From NCBI GenBank assembly GCA_937136055.1, contig CAKZOD010000093.1:1-44664 (forward strand): DNA of 44,664 nucleotides. The letters run 5' to 3'. Positions within the stretch are counted from its first letter, which is position 1; each line of letters opens with the position of its first letter. The notes beneath the pieces are model-generated. The model ran no database searches. It saw only the letters and a list, made by a program, of their open reading frames with translations, and was not told where the DNA came from. Made by a program: the position numbers and the translations under genes. The stretch comes from an uncultured Oceanospirillaceae bacterium. Its GTDB lineage: Bacteria; Pseudomonadota; Gammaproteobacteria; Pseudomonadales; Balneatricaceae. This document shows positions 35,892-44,664 of the stretch, one piece after another.

Positions 35892-38627
35892 CTATTCATC
35901 AAAGCTGTAACTAAACTCATTATCGGTGACCTGTACATGGATTCGTTTGACAGGCTCTTCTTGCATCATCTTGGTAAGCAATACTTGGCTGATGGACGGC
36001 AAAATACTGTTAGTCAGTATTGCATCTATCATACGACCACCCGATTCAAGCTCTGTGCAACGCTTAGCAATAAGCTGTAATACTTCATCATCATAGCTAA
36101 AGGGGATACCATGGTTATTCAGCACTCTTTGCTCAATACGCTTAAGCTGCAATTTTGAGATAGCCGCAATCATTTCATCACTTAATGGATAGAATGGAAT
36201 AGTCACTAATCGACCCAGTAAAGCTGGCGGGAAAACTTCTAATAACGGGGCGCGCAATGCTTTAGTTATGCCATCTGGACTGGGCATTAAATCTGGATCT
36301 TTGCATAGATTACTTATCAGGTCTGTACCGGCATTAGAGGTGAGAATAATTAGTGTATTTTTGAAATCAATGACACGCCCTTCACCGTCTTCCATCCAAC
36401 CTTTATCAAACACCTGAAAGAATATTTCATGCACGTCGGGGTGTGCTTTTTCCACTTCATCTAATAACACCACACTGTAAGGTCTGCGTCTCACAGCTTC
36501 AGTAAGTACGCCCCCTTCCCCGTACCCCACATATCCCGGGGGAGCGCCTTTTAAGCTCGATACGGTATGCGCTTCTTGATATTCACTCATATTAATAGTG
36601 ATAATATTCTGCTCACCGCCATAAAGTGATTCAGCCAGCGCTAGTGCTGTCTCTGTTTTACCAACCCCTGATGTACCTGCCAGTAAGAACACACCGATAG
36701 GCTTACTCGGATTATCTAGCCCTGCACGGGATGTTTGTATGCGCTTACTTATCATATCTAAAGCATGGCGCTGCCCTATAATGCGTTTTTCCAACGTATC
36801 AGCAAGATTAAGTACTGTAGATATCTCATCCTTCACCATTTTGCCGACCGGAATACCCGTCCAGTCTTGCACAACACTAGCCACCGCTTGCTCATCTACC
36901 GTCGCCAAAATCAGCGGTGATTCTCCCTGTAATTCATGTAGTTGATGTTGTAAATCCCTCAACTGAACCAGCAGCGCAGCACGCTCTTCCTCACTGAGTA
37001 ACACATCCTCATCTGAACCCTCTTGTGTCTCATTAGCAGCGGCTTCCTCCTCTTGTGCTACCTCATCTTCTTCATCAACACTGTGCTCACTCCCTCGCAG
37101 CTTTGCTCTGAGTGCTAATAGCTGATCTGCGAGTAACCGCTCACTTTCCCAGCGCGCTTCTAAAACGTTCAAGTTTTCTTGCTCTTGAAGCAATTTCGCT
37201 GATGCCGATTGATGGCGATCTTGTGTATCAACCCCTACGGCGGCTTCTCTGTCTATAATCGCTAATTCAACGTTTAAGGCTTCAATTGTACGACGGCTGT
37301 TTTCAACAACAGCCGGCACTGCGTGTTGACTAATTGCTACCCGAGCACAGGCTGTATCTAACAAACTGACAGCTTTATCCGGCAATTGGCGGGCGGGGAT
37401 ATAACGGTGGGATAGTTTAACGGCAGCCTCTAATGCCTCATCTAATAATTGTATTTGATGATGTTTTTCCAATGTTGTTGCCAAACCGCGCATCATCAAA
37501 ATCGCTTTCGGCTCACTGGGTTCTAATACTTGTACCACTTGGAAACGTCTTGTCAAAGCAGGGTCTTTTTCAATGTATTTTTTATACTCAGCCCAGGTTG
37601 TCGCTGCAATAGTGCGTAACGTCCCGCGTGCTAACGCTGGCTTTAAAAGATTTGCAGCGTCTCCTGTACCTGCTGCGCCACCTGCGCCGACTAAGGTATG
37701 TGCTTCATCGATGAATAAAATGATCTTAGTGGCTGAAGATTGGACCTCTTCAATCACTTGTTTTAAGCGCTCTTCAAACTCACCTTTCATGCTAGCACCC
37801 GCTTGTAATAGGCCAACATCCAGCACTCTTAATTCAACATCTTTTAGCGATGGCGGCACATCACCTGCTGCAATGCGTTGAGCGAAACCTTCCACAACCG
37901 CAGTTTTACCGACACCGGCCTCACCGGTCAAAATGGGGTTGTTTTGGCGTCTGCGCATTAAGATATCAACAAGCTGTCGAATCTCATCGTCACGCCCCAC
38001 AATAGGGTCCATATCTTCACTGCGTGCAGCTTCTGTTAAGTCCACAGTAAAGCGTTGCAAGGCCTCATTTTTACCCATCTGGGCTGGTGCCATCGCCTCA
38101 CTCGCTTCACCTGGAGCTCCATGATCGCTATGTGATGCAGACAGCCCGCCCTCTGGTGATTGCTTAACGATTTGTGCAAAATCATCACTTAATGGCTCGT
38201 ATTTAACCTTCTCAAATTCTTTTGAAATGCTTTTCAGCGCATTTCGCAAAGCTCGTGTGCGTACCATGCCTAAAATTAGATGCCCGGTACGCACTTGCGA
38301 TTCATTATATAAAAGACTGCCGTACACCCAGCCACGCTCAACGCTGTCTTCTACTGTTGCCGATAAATCTGAAATAGAGGTAGCCCCTCTTGGCAGGCTA
38401 TCTAAAGCGTTTAATATATCTTGAGTTAACTGGTTTGGCTCTAATTCAAAATGCTTGATAATGCAGTGTAAATCAGAGTTAGGGAGTTGTAATATCTGAT
38501 GCAGCCAATGCACTATTTCTACATAAGGGTTACCGCGCATTTTACAAAACACTGTCGCGCCTTCAATCGCCTTATAGGCAAGCTTATTGAGTTTCCCAAA
38601 TAACGCTGTGCGACTAATTTCAGACAT
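35892..38627 (-). CDS. clpV: ClpV (TssH) AAA+ ATPase
   Basis: ClpV is the cytoplasmic unfoldase that disassembles the contracted TssB-C sheath. It has an N-terminal ClpN-type domain (about 1-155), a first Walker A GEAGVGKT (235-242) with Walker B ILFIDEAHTLVGAGG, a coiled middle domain with a Glu-rich acidic insert (HSVDEEDEVAQEEEAAANE, about 520-540), and a second Walker A GTSGVGKT (about 640) with VVLLDEVEKAHPDV. The 911 residues fit the family. AAGGAG precedes the ATG. The Glu-rich insert in the middle domain is longer than I expect for ClpV. Confidence 0.97.
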   Translation of the reverse strand: MSEISRTALFGKLNKLAYKAIEGATVFCKMRGNPYVEIVHWLHQILQLPNSDLHCIIKHFELEPNQLTQDILNALDSLPRGATSISDLSATVEDSVERGWVYGSLLYNESQVRTGHLILGMVRTRALRNALKSISKEFEKVKYEPLSDDFAQIVKQSPEGGLSASHSDHGAPGEASEAMAPAQMGKNEALQRFTVDLTEAARSEDMDPIVGRDDEIRQLVDILMRRRQNNPILTGEAGVGKTAVVEGFAQRIAAGDVPPSLKDVELRVLDVGLLQAGASMKGEFEERLKQVIEEVQSSATKIILFIDEAHTLVGAGGAAGTGDAANLLKPALARGTLRTIAATTWAEYKKYIEKDPALTRRFQVVQVLEPSEPKAILMMRGLATTLEKHHQIQLLDEALEAAVKLSHRYIPARQLPDKAVSLLDTACARVAISQHAVPAVVENSRRTIEALNVELAIIDREAAVGVDTQDRHQSASAKLLQEQENLNVLEARWESERLLADQLLALRAKLRGSEHSVDEEDEVAQEEEAAANETQEGSDEDVLLSEEERAALLVQLRDLQHQLHELQGESPLILATVDEQAVASVVQDWTGIPVGKMVKDEISTVLNLADTLEKRIIGQRHALDMISKRIQTSRAGLDNPSKPIGVFLLAGTSGVGKTETALALAESLYGGEQNIITINMSEYQEAHTVSSLKGAPPGYVGYGEGGVLTEAVRRRPYSVVLLDEVEKAHPDVHEIFFQVFDKGWMEDGEGRVIDFKNTLIILTSNAGTDLISNLCKDPDLMPSPDGITKALRAPLLEVFPPALLGRLVTIPFYPLSDEMIAAISKLQLKRIEQRVLNNHGIPFSYDDEVLQLIAKRCTELESGGRMIDAILTNSILPSISQVLLTKMMQEEPVKRIHVQVTDNEFSYSFDE

Positions 38628-38680
38628 TTTGACTCTCCTTATTTTCTAGGCATTACTTATTTCTATCAGCCATTACTGCT

Positions 38681-39709
38681 TTAAAGTAATTCTTGTAATG
38701 GATTCAAATAAAGCTCTGAGAAATCTTCCTTTGGTGCCTCATCAGCGATCCAGGTTGTCCACCCCAGTTGTCCAAATACACCTAAGCAAGCCGGCTTAAC
38801 TTGTTCTGCTTTTAGTTTTGGCTGCACATCCCAATCAAACTCATCCCCTAGATAATTGCGTACGATTGCAATTAACCGATACAAGCTGATGCCACCAGGC
38901 AGTAATCGCTGGTATTCAACCAAACTTAAGGGGCCAAAGCTCAACCTAAACTTATTTTGGCACTCCCATACTTTTTCACCGAGTGTACTGGTTTCACCTA
39001 AGCTACCACTCAAGACTGTTTCACCTAAACGCAACTGATCAGCTGGCACTATCGATAGCCAATTACCTATGTACTGCTCAAGCGTCACTTGCACTGCAAA
39101 AAAATCACGTAATATTGAGAGCAGCCCTTCTGCATTTCTCACGGGGCTTATCATGTAACCGCTAAAGTGCATCTTTGCGTAATCAGGCATTTCATCGCAG
39201 TGCTGTAAGGTATCTGTCCCTAATCCGATAAAACTGGCAACCTTAGGTGAAAAAACATCTTCTTTAGGGCGATCAAGATTAACCGTCGGCTCAGAATCGG
39301 CCCAAATTCGATAAAACATTGATAGCAGGCGATGGTGGAATATATCGACAAAGTGAGTGAGGCTTTGATCCTGTGCATTCTTCACTCTATTGAGAGCATA
39401 TTCCGTAAGATGTAGCGGTAGTGGTCCATTGCATCCAAACAAACCAAAAAAGTGCACACTCAATTTGGCTCTACGCGATCCTCCAGCATCAAAACTGGCC
39501 AAGGTTGCAGGGGCAAATATCATTGATACCTGCTGTCCAAAGCGAATAGCATCTTCTGCAGGCTTACGCGCATAACCTATTTTTGTTTTGTTTAAATTAA
39601 CATTTTCAATTCGTCGTAACGCACTGTAGAAACCATAACGATATGGATGCTGATTTAAATTCTGGTAGAGCGTTAAACGATCTGTTTCTGACCTATCCTG
39701 ATTGGCCAT
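38681..39709 (-). CDS. tssG: TssG baseplate protein
   Basis: TssG forms the baseplate wedge with TssF and TssE. The 342 residues have NQHPYRYGFYSALRRIE near the start, the FFGLFGCNGPLPLHLTEYAL block, and the late VSDxP-equivalent segment and GEFDWDV-like region (LGDEFDWDVQPKL). It overlaps the 3' end of tssF by 37 bases. The start ATG 39709 has GGAGAG 8 bases upstream. Confidence 0.96.
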   Translation of the reverse strand: MANQDRSETDRLTLYQNLNQHPYRYGFYSALRRIENVNLNKTKIGYARKPAEDAIRFGQQVSMIFAPATLASFDAGGSRRAKLSVHFFGLFGCNGPLPLHLTEYALNRVKNAQDQSLTHFVDIFHHRLLSMFYRIWADSEPTVNLDRPKEDVFSPKVASFIGLGTDTLQHCDEMPDYAKMHFSGYMISPVRNAEGLLSILRDFFAVQVTLEQYIGNWLSIVPADQLRLGETVLSGSLGETSTLGEKVWECQNKFRLSFGPLSLVEYQRLLPGGISLYRLIAIVRNYLGDEFDWDVQPKLKAEQVKPACLGVFGQLGWTTWIADEAPKEDFSELYLNPLQELL

Positions 39710-41598
39710 CGCATTATCTCTCCGCGTTCTTCTGTTTTTACAACTGTGATAGTGAACGAGTTAATTGATACATAGCGCGCAAAAAAGCGATCCAACACCG
39801 AACCTAACAAAAATACGCCCGAGCCCACAAAAGCACTCTCATCAAACACTGCACTTATTTCTAGCCCTCGCCCGAATGCTATCGGCCCTGCTATAGGTAT
39901 TCGCCTTGTCACTTGAACTGCATCAATAGAGCGCAGCCCTTCTATTTGCTTTGTGATAGCAGCATCTTGCCCATCACCATAGAGCGAGAGCATCTCACGT
40001 AGCGCCGCTGCACCTGTTTCACCATTGCTGTTTTTCTTTTGGCTACCACTAGCTGCGAGATTGTCAGGCCCGCTATTCTTTAATGAGAGGTAATTAATAG
40101 ATAAATGATTAATCAATTTCCAAGCGGTTTCACCGCTTTTATGAGAGAGCGAGGGTCGTGGTTTGGTTGGTCCTTTAATGCATTTTATTGCTGTGACAGG
40201 CGCACTTATATCTAACGAGAAATCAGACACTTGCTTTCCTACAGACATTTTTAAAGGCAAGTCTCGATTAGTACTCAAGATACTGATTTCAAGCTGTTTT
40301 AAACTCCCCTGATAAGGAGCTTCTTTACTGTCAACCAATGAGATATAACTCTCTGAGCCAATGTAATTGGATCTTAAACCCTGCCTGCGCTGGCTCTGTG
40401 AGATAAGCCTACGCTCACGATTAACACTAAAATATGCCTGCTGATTTTCAAAATCAGTAACATCGTTACATTGATAGAAAGGTAAAAATTTTTTCCTCTG
40501 CTCACTACTGTCACCTAACCCTGTCACTGACTCTATTTGAAATACTTCAAAATCAAGAGGTCTGGTGCGATCGACCACCACGTGATACCTATCCTGCAGT
40601 TGATTGAGGTGAAGGCGATCTGCGCGCTTTTGAAACAAGTTAATCACAGGGGTGCAATTCAAAGAAAAATCTTCTTTATCAACGCTATTTTCAAGCTCTA
40701 CATCATAGCGATCAAACAAAACTATCAGCTCGAATACCTGCCCATTCGCTTGTTCCAACACCTTTAATAGGCCTTTAAAGCGTGCAAATAAAAAACGATC
40801 TGAAAAAGCGAAATATTCACGCAGTAATCGGTAGCCACTAAAACTGCGTGAATCATTCACAAATAGGCTCTGCTGATCATCAAAGCCCAACTGTTCTAGT
40901 GCCGCTACGTCAAGTACATGATCAATCTTTTTTGTGCCATCACTACAGCGTATAACCAAGGCAATACGATTACCGAAAAGTTGCTCATAGAGCTTTATCG
41001 CTTGGCTAGTATGCCCTGATAAATACACATCAAGCTTATCGAGTTGCACTTCAGACAGCTGCAATTGAGCAGTGGTTTTGAACTTGATACGTAACCCTGC
41101 TTTCGATTTTTTGCCTTCCAAAACAGGGATTGTTGCCACTGATCCCATATTCGAGAAATACTCAGCGCTAACCACTTCTATTGGCCACAAAGTAATTTCA
41201 TGGGCGGTGCGATACTGGCAAGGTGTTTGCTCTTGTTCACTGAGGGTTGATTTCAGCTCAGTGCCCCTAGGTAAAGTCTGCCCAAGCTCTAGGCTTGCTT
41301 TTGTATCCGACGTGAACTGCACTATTGCCATTGAGGGGGTTGGCGTTAAAAACTGAGGGTAAATAATACTAAGTAAGTTTTGAGTGAAACGCGGGTATTG
41401 CGCATCTATTCGCAACTGCACACGGGCTGCTAAAAAGGCAAACCCCTCGTAAAGCCGCTCGACATAAGGGTCAGATGTTTCAATCGAGTCTATGCCTAAA
41501 CGCCCTGCTATTTTAGGGTACTCACTGGCATACTCACTGCCCATCTCTTTTATAAATTGCAGCTCACGCTCGTAATATTTCAATAATAGCGGATCCAT
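39673..41598 (-). CDS. tssF: TssF baseplate protein
   Basis: TssF is a major baseplate wedge component. The N-terminus MDPLLLKYYERELQFIKEMG is the family signature, followed by FASEYPKIAGRLG-type residues (YASEYPKIAGRLGI), DPYVERLYEGFAFLAARVQL, and YPQFLTPTPSMAIVQF. An in-frame ATG exists upstream at 41622, but the family start and the GGAG (41606-41609) point to 41598. That leaves only one base between the tssE stop and the ATG. The protein has 641 residues. Confidence 0.95.
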   Translation of the reverse strand: MDPLLLKYYERELQFIKEMGSEYASEYPKIAGRLGIDSIETSDPYVERLYEGFAFLAARVQLRIDAQYPRFTQNLLSIIYPQFLTPTPSMAIVQFTSDTKASLELGQTLPRGTELKSTLSEQEQTPCQYRTAHEITLWPIEVVSAEYFSNMGSVATIPVLEGKKSKAGLRIKFKTTAQLQLSEVQLDKLDVYLSGHTSQAIKLYEQLFGNRIALVIRCSDGTKKIDHVLDVAALEQLGFDDQQSLFVNDSRSFSGYRLLREYFAFSDRFLFARFKGLLKVLEQANGQVFELIVLFDRYDVELENSVDKEDFSLNCTPVINLFQKRADRLHLNQLQDRYHVVVDRTRPLDFEVFQIESVTGLGDSSEQRKKFLPFYQCNDVTDFENQQAYFSVNRERRLISQSQRRQGLRSNYIGSESYISLVDSKEAPYQGSLKQLEISILSTNRDLPLKMSVGKQVSDFSLDISAPVTAIKCIKGPTKPRPSLSHKSGETAWKLINHLSINYLSLKNSGPDNLAASGSQKKNSNGETGAAALREMLSLYGDGQDAAITKQIEGLRSIDAVQVTRRIPIAGPIAFGRGLEISAVFDESAFVGSGVFLLGSVLDRFFARYVSINSFTITVVKTEERGEIMRWPIRIGQKQIV

Positions 41599-41599
41599 T

Positions 41600-42190
41600 T
41601 TACATCTCCGCGTGTTGGTCACATAACTTGAACATACCTGTTTCTAGGTCTAGCTCAGAGTTAAGGTATAAATGTTCAGGAGATGTCTGCCCCCAGATAT
41701 CACATTCAATCACAAACCGTAACGCTGTTTTTGACATAGCATCTGTTTTGTAAATTTTTACATTCAAGGATTTTGCTAATATGCGTGGCTCGTAAGTGAT
41801 AATGATGTTCTGTACTTTTTTTTGTAGGCTATATACATCCGTGTTCGCCACTAACACGCCTGCTAAATCTGGAATACCATAATTTAAAACGGATTGTGCA
41901 ACATGCGGAAACGCATCTAAATCGACTACATCTTCAAGATTACCTGTGTTTAACAAGGCCGCTAAATCTCGCTTGATGAACTCACGTAAATTGCGCGCGT
42001 TAACTGTTAAGCGCGTTTTACTTTCAGCTTTTTTAAGCGATGAATGCAGCTTCTGATCTTTTACTTGGGCAGTGCTTTCTTGCTCACTGGTGTGCTCATC
42101 TGTCAGGTTACTTTGAAATAACATCGCATCATCTGTTAATCGATCAAGCAAAGAGGGTTGTAACTTATCGCGCTGCCATAATCCTGCCAT
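41600..42190 (-). CDS. tssE: TssE, gp25-like baseplate protein
   Basis: TssE corresponds to phage gp25 and initiates sheath polymerisation at the baseplate. The 196 residues start with SLLDRLTDDAM, the typical opening, then a charged, probably disordered insert (about 30-60). The gp25 core has LREFIKRDLAALLNTG, VLNYGIPDLAG and the terminal EPRILAKSLNVKIYK segment with the conserved Glu-Pro-Arg. AGGAG precedes the ATG. It is tightly packed between tagJ and tssF. Confidence 0.95.
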   Translation of the reverse strand: MAGLWQRDKLQPSLLDRLTDDAMLFQSNLTDEHTSEQESTAQVKDQKLHSSLKKAESKTRLTVNARNLREFIKRDLAALLNTGNLEDVVDLDAFPHVAQSVLNYGIPDLAGVLVANTDVYSLQKKVQNIIITYEPRILAKSLNVKIYKTDAMSKTALRFVIECDIWGQTSPEHLYLNSELDLETGMFKLCDQHAEM

Positions 42191-42202
42191 AGTAGCTCCT
42201 AG

Positions 42203-43015
42203 TTACTGGTTAAAAGTAACCGACCTGATATCGAGTAAAGAAAGCTCGTCTTGATCAGTGGTAAACATACGTTGACCAAAACCACTGTATTCATCTTCTC
42301 CATGAGCTTGCCAGTGCGTTTGGCGTGATAGCAAAAGGTCTGTCTCGTTTGTATCACTTGCTGCTAATGGGTCATAGCGACAAGGTACTAGTCCCACAAC
42401 CTCACCATGATTCACCCAAGTGAATGAGCAGGGAGCCCACACTAAATCTCTCAAATCTTGCGGCGCCTCAAAATCCATCCTTTGAATTTGATTAAAGGGG
42501 ACCCAATAATATTCACCACCTATGAAGGCTTCGATAAAAGGCCCTATTCTGCTATCGGCATCAGCAATCCAAGAAAAGGCGAGCTGATCATCACTATTAA
42601 CAATCGCCACATTTCCACTACTTGATGGCGCTTGTTCGTAAGCTTGTTCGCGAAACTGTTGAGCTTGAGTAATATCTCCCTTTATCAATAATGCTAACGC
42701 TTGCACACACAGAGCCATCCACTGTTCTGGCTCACCAAAGATTAGCGGTGATTGACGCCCTGAAAATACTTTCACTCGGAGCTTTTCGCAGCGTATCGCT
42801 TCGCGATAAGTCTGGCACATCATCAGTGTTTCTGGATTTAGATCCAAACTGACATCTAGCTGTGTTAAGGCTCGATCCCACTGCCCTAACACGGCTAATA
42901 ATTGAAACAGAAAAACCCGCTTTTTAGGATCAGCGGGGTTTTCGCGAACACTGTCCTGTAGCTGCATTAAAGCACCGTTCAGATCGCCTGCTAACACTGA
43001 CTCTTCAGGACCCAT
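42203..43015 (-). CDS. tagJ: TagJ (ImpE-like) accessory protein
   Basis: This protein of 270 residues is of the ImpE/TagJ family, which binds the TssB sheath component and influences ClpV recruitment in some systems. The N-terminal tetratricopeptide-like half has LAGDLNGALMQLQDSVRENP, FLFQLLAVLGQWDRALTQLD and YREAIRCEKLRVKVFSG. The C-terminal ImpE domain has SFSWIADADSR-like residues (LAFSWIADADSRIGPFIEAF), GEYYWVPFNQI, and DLVWAPCSFTWVNHGEV. AGGGAG lies before the ATG. It sits between hcp and tssE. Confidence 0.94.
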   Translation of the reverse strand: MGPEESVLAGDLNGALMQLQDSVRENPADPKKRVFLFQLLAVLGQWDRALTQLDVSLDLNPETLMMCQTYREAIRCEKLRVKVFSGRQSPLIFGEPEQWMALCVQALALLIKGDITQAQQFREQAYEQAPSSSGNVAIVNSDDQLAFSWIADADSRIGPFIEAFIGGEYYWVPFNQIQRMDFEAPQDLRDLVWAPCSFTWVNHGEVVGLVPCRYDPLAASDTNETDLLLSRQTHWQAHGEDEYSGFGQRMFTTDQDELSLLDIRSVTFNQ

Positions 43016-43058
43016 TTAAGCACTCCCTGTATTACTAAGAATTGATCGTTCAGGGGAT

Positions 43059-43541
43059 TTATGAGGATTTATTAGCTTCCATATCCCAAGAGAATTCAGG
43101 TCCTGGTACACCAGAGCCATCTGGTTTCTGCTCTTGATATTCCACTTTGACTTTGGCGAAACTCAACGAACAATTCTCTGTTAATCTATCTTCTCCACCG
43201 CTGCCACCGGTGGAAACACTAGTGACAATGCAATCAGTCATCGTTATCACAATGTACTCAAGAGGTTCATCGCCTGCTTTTCTCACCACTAGCTTAGCCT
43301 CTTTGATATGCGAGCCTTTCGCGCAATAAAGCATTAAATTCCCGGAGGATTTATCGAAGTAATGAGTAAAAGATAAATCTTGGACGTTCACTTTACCTGA
43401 ACCACCGCCACCACCGTAGTGCATACTACCTGACTGACTCATGCCCCAGCTCCATGCGAGAATATCTATCTCTCCTTTGTGTTTGTCGTCTCTTGCTTCA
43501 CCTTCAATGCCCTCTAACTTCAAAAACATATCTACAGCCAT
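43059..43541 (-). CDS. hcp: Hcp (TssD) tube protein
   Basis: Hcp hexamers stack to make the inner tube of the T6SS and can carry effectors in the lumen. The 160 residues show the Hcp1 pattern: MAVDMFLKLEGIEGEARDD, KGEIDILAWSWGMSQSGSMH, a glycine loop GGGGGSGK, VNVQDLSFTHYFDKSS, and LMLYCAKGSHIKEAKLVVRK. There is no C-terminal extension, so this is a plain tube subunit. The ribosome site GGGAGAGA lies before the ATG. It is placed 79 bases after tssC. Confidence 0.97.
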   Translation of the reverse strand: MAVDMFLKLEGIEGEARDDKHKGEIDILAWSWGMSQSGSMHYGGGGGSGKVNVQDLSFTHYFDKSSGNLMLYCAKGSHIKEAKLVVRKAGDEPLEYIVITMTDCIVTSVSTGGSGGEDRLTENCSLSFAKVKVEYQEQKPDGSGVPGPEFSWDMEANKSS

Positions 43542-43620
43542 GATCTCTCTCCCTTAATCAATTTCCTTGATCCTTAATCCATCTCGCGGTTAAAGCTCTA
43601 TGGTTACATCCAATACAACT

Positions 43621-44664
43621 TTAACTCCCTTTCACAGAAGGCAGTTTTGACACTAACCTCAACGATACGGTTAACCCTTCCAGTTGATAGTGCGGTCGTA
43701 AAAAGAATTTAGAGGTGTAATACCCCGGATTCCCCTCTACTTCTTCCACCACCACCTCAGCGGCAGCTAGTGGTTTGCGAGCTTTTGTTTCCTCGGTAGA
43801 ATTAGCAGGATCTCCATCCACATAATTCATAATCCACTTTTGTAACCAGCGCTGCATATCCTCTTTTTCTTTAAACGAGCCTAACTTATCGCGCACAATG
43901 CATTTCAAATAATGCGCAAAGCGACAGCTGGCGAATAAATACGGAAGGCGCGCGGCTAAGTTGGCATTCGCAGTAGCATCTGGGTCGTCATACTCAGCGG
44001 GCTTTTGAAGTGATTGCGCACCGATAAAAGCGGCAAAATCTGAATTTTTCTTGTGCACTAAAGGCATATAACCATTTGCTGCAAGCTCTGCTTCACGTCG
44101 ATCGCTAATGGCTATTTCAGTCGGGCATTTCATATCCACACCGCCATCATCTGTCGGGAAGGTATGTGTTGGTAGCCCCTCTACTGCACCACCTGATTCA
44201 ATGCCGCGGATCCTTGAGCACCATCCATAATTTTTAAAGGAGCGGTTAATATTCACCGCCATCGCATAAGCTGAGTTAGCCCAAGCATATTTGCTGTGAT
44301 CACTACCTTGTGTATCTTCTTCAAAATCGAACTCTTCAACCGGGTCTGTATCACTGCCGTAAGGTAGCCGAGCAAGAAAGCGCGGCATTGCCAAACCCAG
44401 ATAACGCGCATCTTCTGATTCTCTGAGCGAGCGCCAGCCAGCGTATTCAGGGGTTTGAAAAATCTTGGTCAAATCACGCGGGTTACTCAGTTCCTGCCAA
44501 GAATCCATCTGCATCAGCTTAGGGTCAGCTGCCGTGATAAAAGGCGAGTGAGACGCTGCTGAAATTTGTGCTATTTCCCCAAGTAACTCAACATCTTGAG
44601 GGCTGTGATCAAAATAGTAATCACCAATTAAGCAACCGTACGGCTCCCCACCAAATTGACCGTA
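43621..44664 (-). CDS. tssC: TssC sheath large subunit (partial, 5' end outside the window)
   Basis: The open frame runs to the right edge. The visible 347 C-terminal residues start YGQFGGEPYGCLIGDYYFDH, followed by SPQDVELLGEIAQISAASHS, PFITAADPKLM and SRIRGIESGGAVEGLPTH. The C-terminus reads SKFFLRPHYQLEGLTVSLRL. TssC with TssB forms the contractile sheath. The missing N-terminal part (about 150 residues by family length) and the start codon are beyond the window, where tssB is expected. Confidence 0.97.
   Translation of the reverse strand, partial: YGQFGGEPYGCLIGDYYFDHSPQDVELLGEIAQISAASHSPFITAADPKLMQMDSWQELSNPRDLTKIFQTPEYAGWRSLRESEDARYLGLAMPRFLARLPYGSDTDPVEEFDFEEDTQGSDHSKYAWANSAYAMAVNINRSFKNYGWCSRIRGIESGGAVEGLPTHTFPTDDGGVDMKCPTEIAISDRREAELAANGYMPLVHKKNSDFAAFIGAQSLQKPAEYDDPDATANANLAARLPYLFASCRFAHYLKCIVRDKLGSFKEKEDMQRWLQKWIMNYVDGDPANSTEETKARKPLAAAEVVVEEVEGNPGYYTSKFFLRPHYQLEGLTVSLRLVSKLPSVKGS

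Noticed and set aside
41599..41622. Upstream start for tssF at 41622
   Set aside because: The family N-terminus MDPLLLKYYE begins at 41598 with GGAG correctly placed; the extra residues lie inside the tssE coding sequence.
1..44664. tRNA or rRNA genes, insertion sequences, integrase or attachment sites
   Set aside because: No transposase or integrase frame, no terminal inverted repeats flanking a segment, and no cloverleaf-like sequence were seen in the gaps, so there is no direct evidence that the T6SS locus is a mobile island.

Overview
This window comes from a moderately AT-rich gammaproteobacterial chromosome. The order argS, SPOR-domain protein, hslV, hslU, DUF971 protein is the one I know from Pseudomonas and its Cellvibrio/Saccharophagus-type relatives. 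Together with the marine-looking accessory content, it suggests a Pseudomonadales/Cellvibrionales-like organism. The exact genus cannot be read from the sequence.

Region 1 (about 1-7.6 kb, + strand) is core housekeeping: arginyl-tRNA synthetase, an FtsN-like SPOR protein, the HslVU protease with a candidate heat-shock promoter and a perfect 16-bp palindrome in its leader, a DUF971 protein, and a stand-alone second-type elongation factor G that ends in a clean intrinsic terminator.

Region 2 (7.7-13.2 kb) is accessory. On the minus strand, a small membrane protein lies next to a DUF6765 protein with a zinc-phospholipase-C-like motif pattern. On the plus strand is a 1161-residue fusion of a GMC oxidoreductase (cholesterol-oxidase type) to an alpha/beta hydrolase whose nucleophile position is cysteine.

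Region 3 (13.2 kb to the right edge) is a large type VI secretion system (T6SS) locus, almost all on the minus strand. Read in the direction of transcription from the right edge, it runs: tssC (cut by the edge), hcp, tagJ, tssE, tssF, tssG, clpV, vgrG, a DUF6484 gene, a DUF2169 gene, a ketosynthase-fold gene, a DUF4150 PAAR-like toxin gene, three unrecognised genes (propeller-like 302 aa, 325 aa, hydrophobic 508 aa), and a TIGR02270-type HEAT-like gene. A second minus-strand block follows: tagH, tssK, tssL, tssM, tagF, pppA. The outer-membrane lipoprotein gene tssJ stands alone on the plus strand. Next to it are a small orphan gene on the minus strand and, beyond that, a plus-strand exported ABM-like protein preceded by a strong interrupted palindrome. 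tssA, tssB and the kinase gene ppkA are not in the window; tssB and tssA probably lie just beyond the right edge.

How it works together: TssJ-L-M form the membrane complex, TssK-F-G-E the baseplate, Hcp the tube inside the TssB-C sheath, VgrG with the DUF4150 protein the spike, and ClpV recycles the sheath. TagH, PppA and TagF point to phosphorylation-linked post-translational control. The most novel part is the cargo segment 26.3-33.6 kb. It holds a catalytically dead ketosynthase fold translationally coupled to a DUF2169 adaptor and to a PAAR-like toxin, followed by a propeller-like protein and two candidate effectors that I cannot assign to a described activity.
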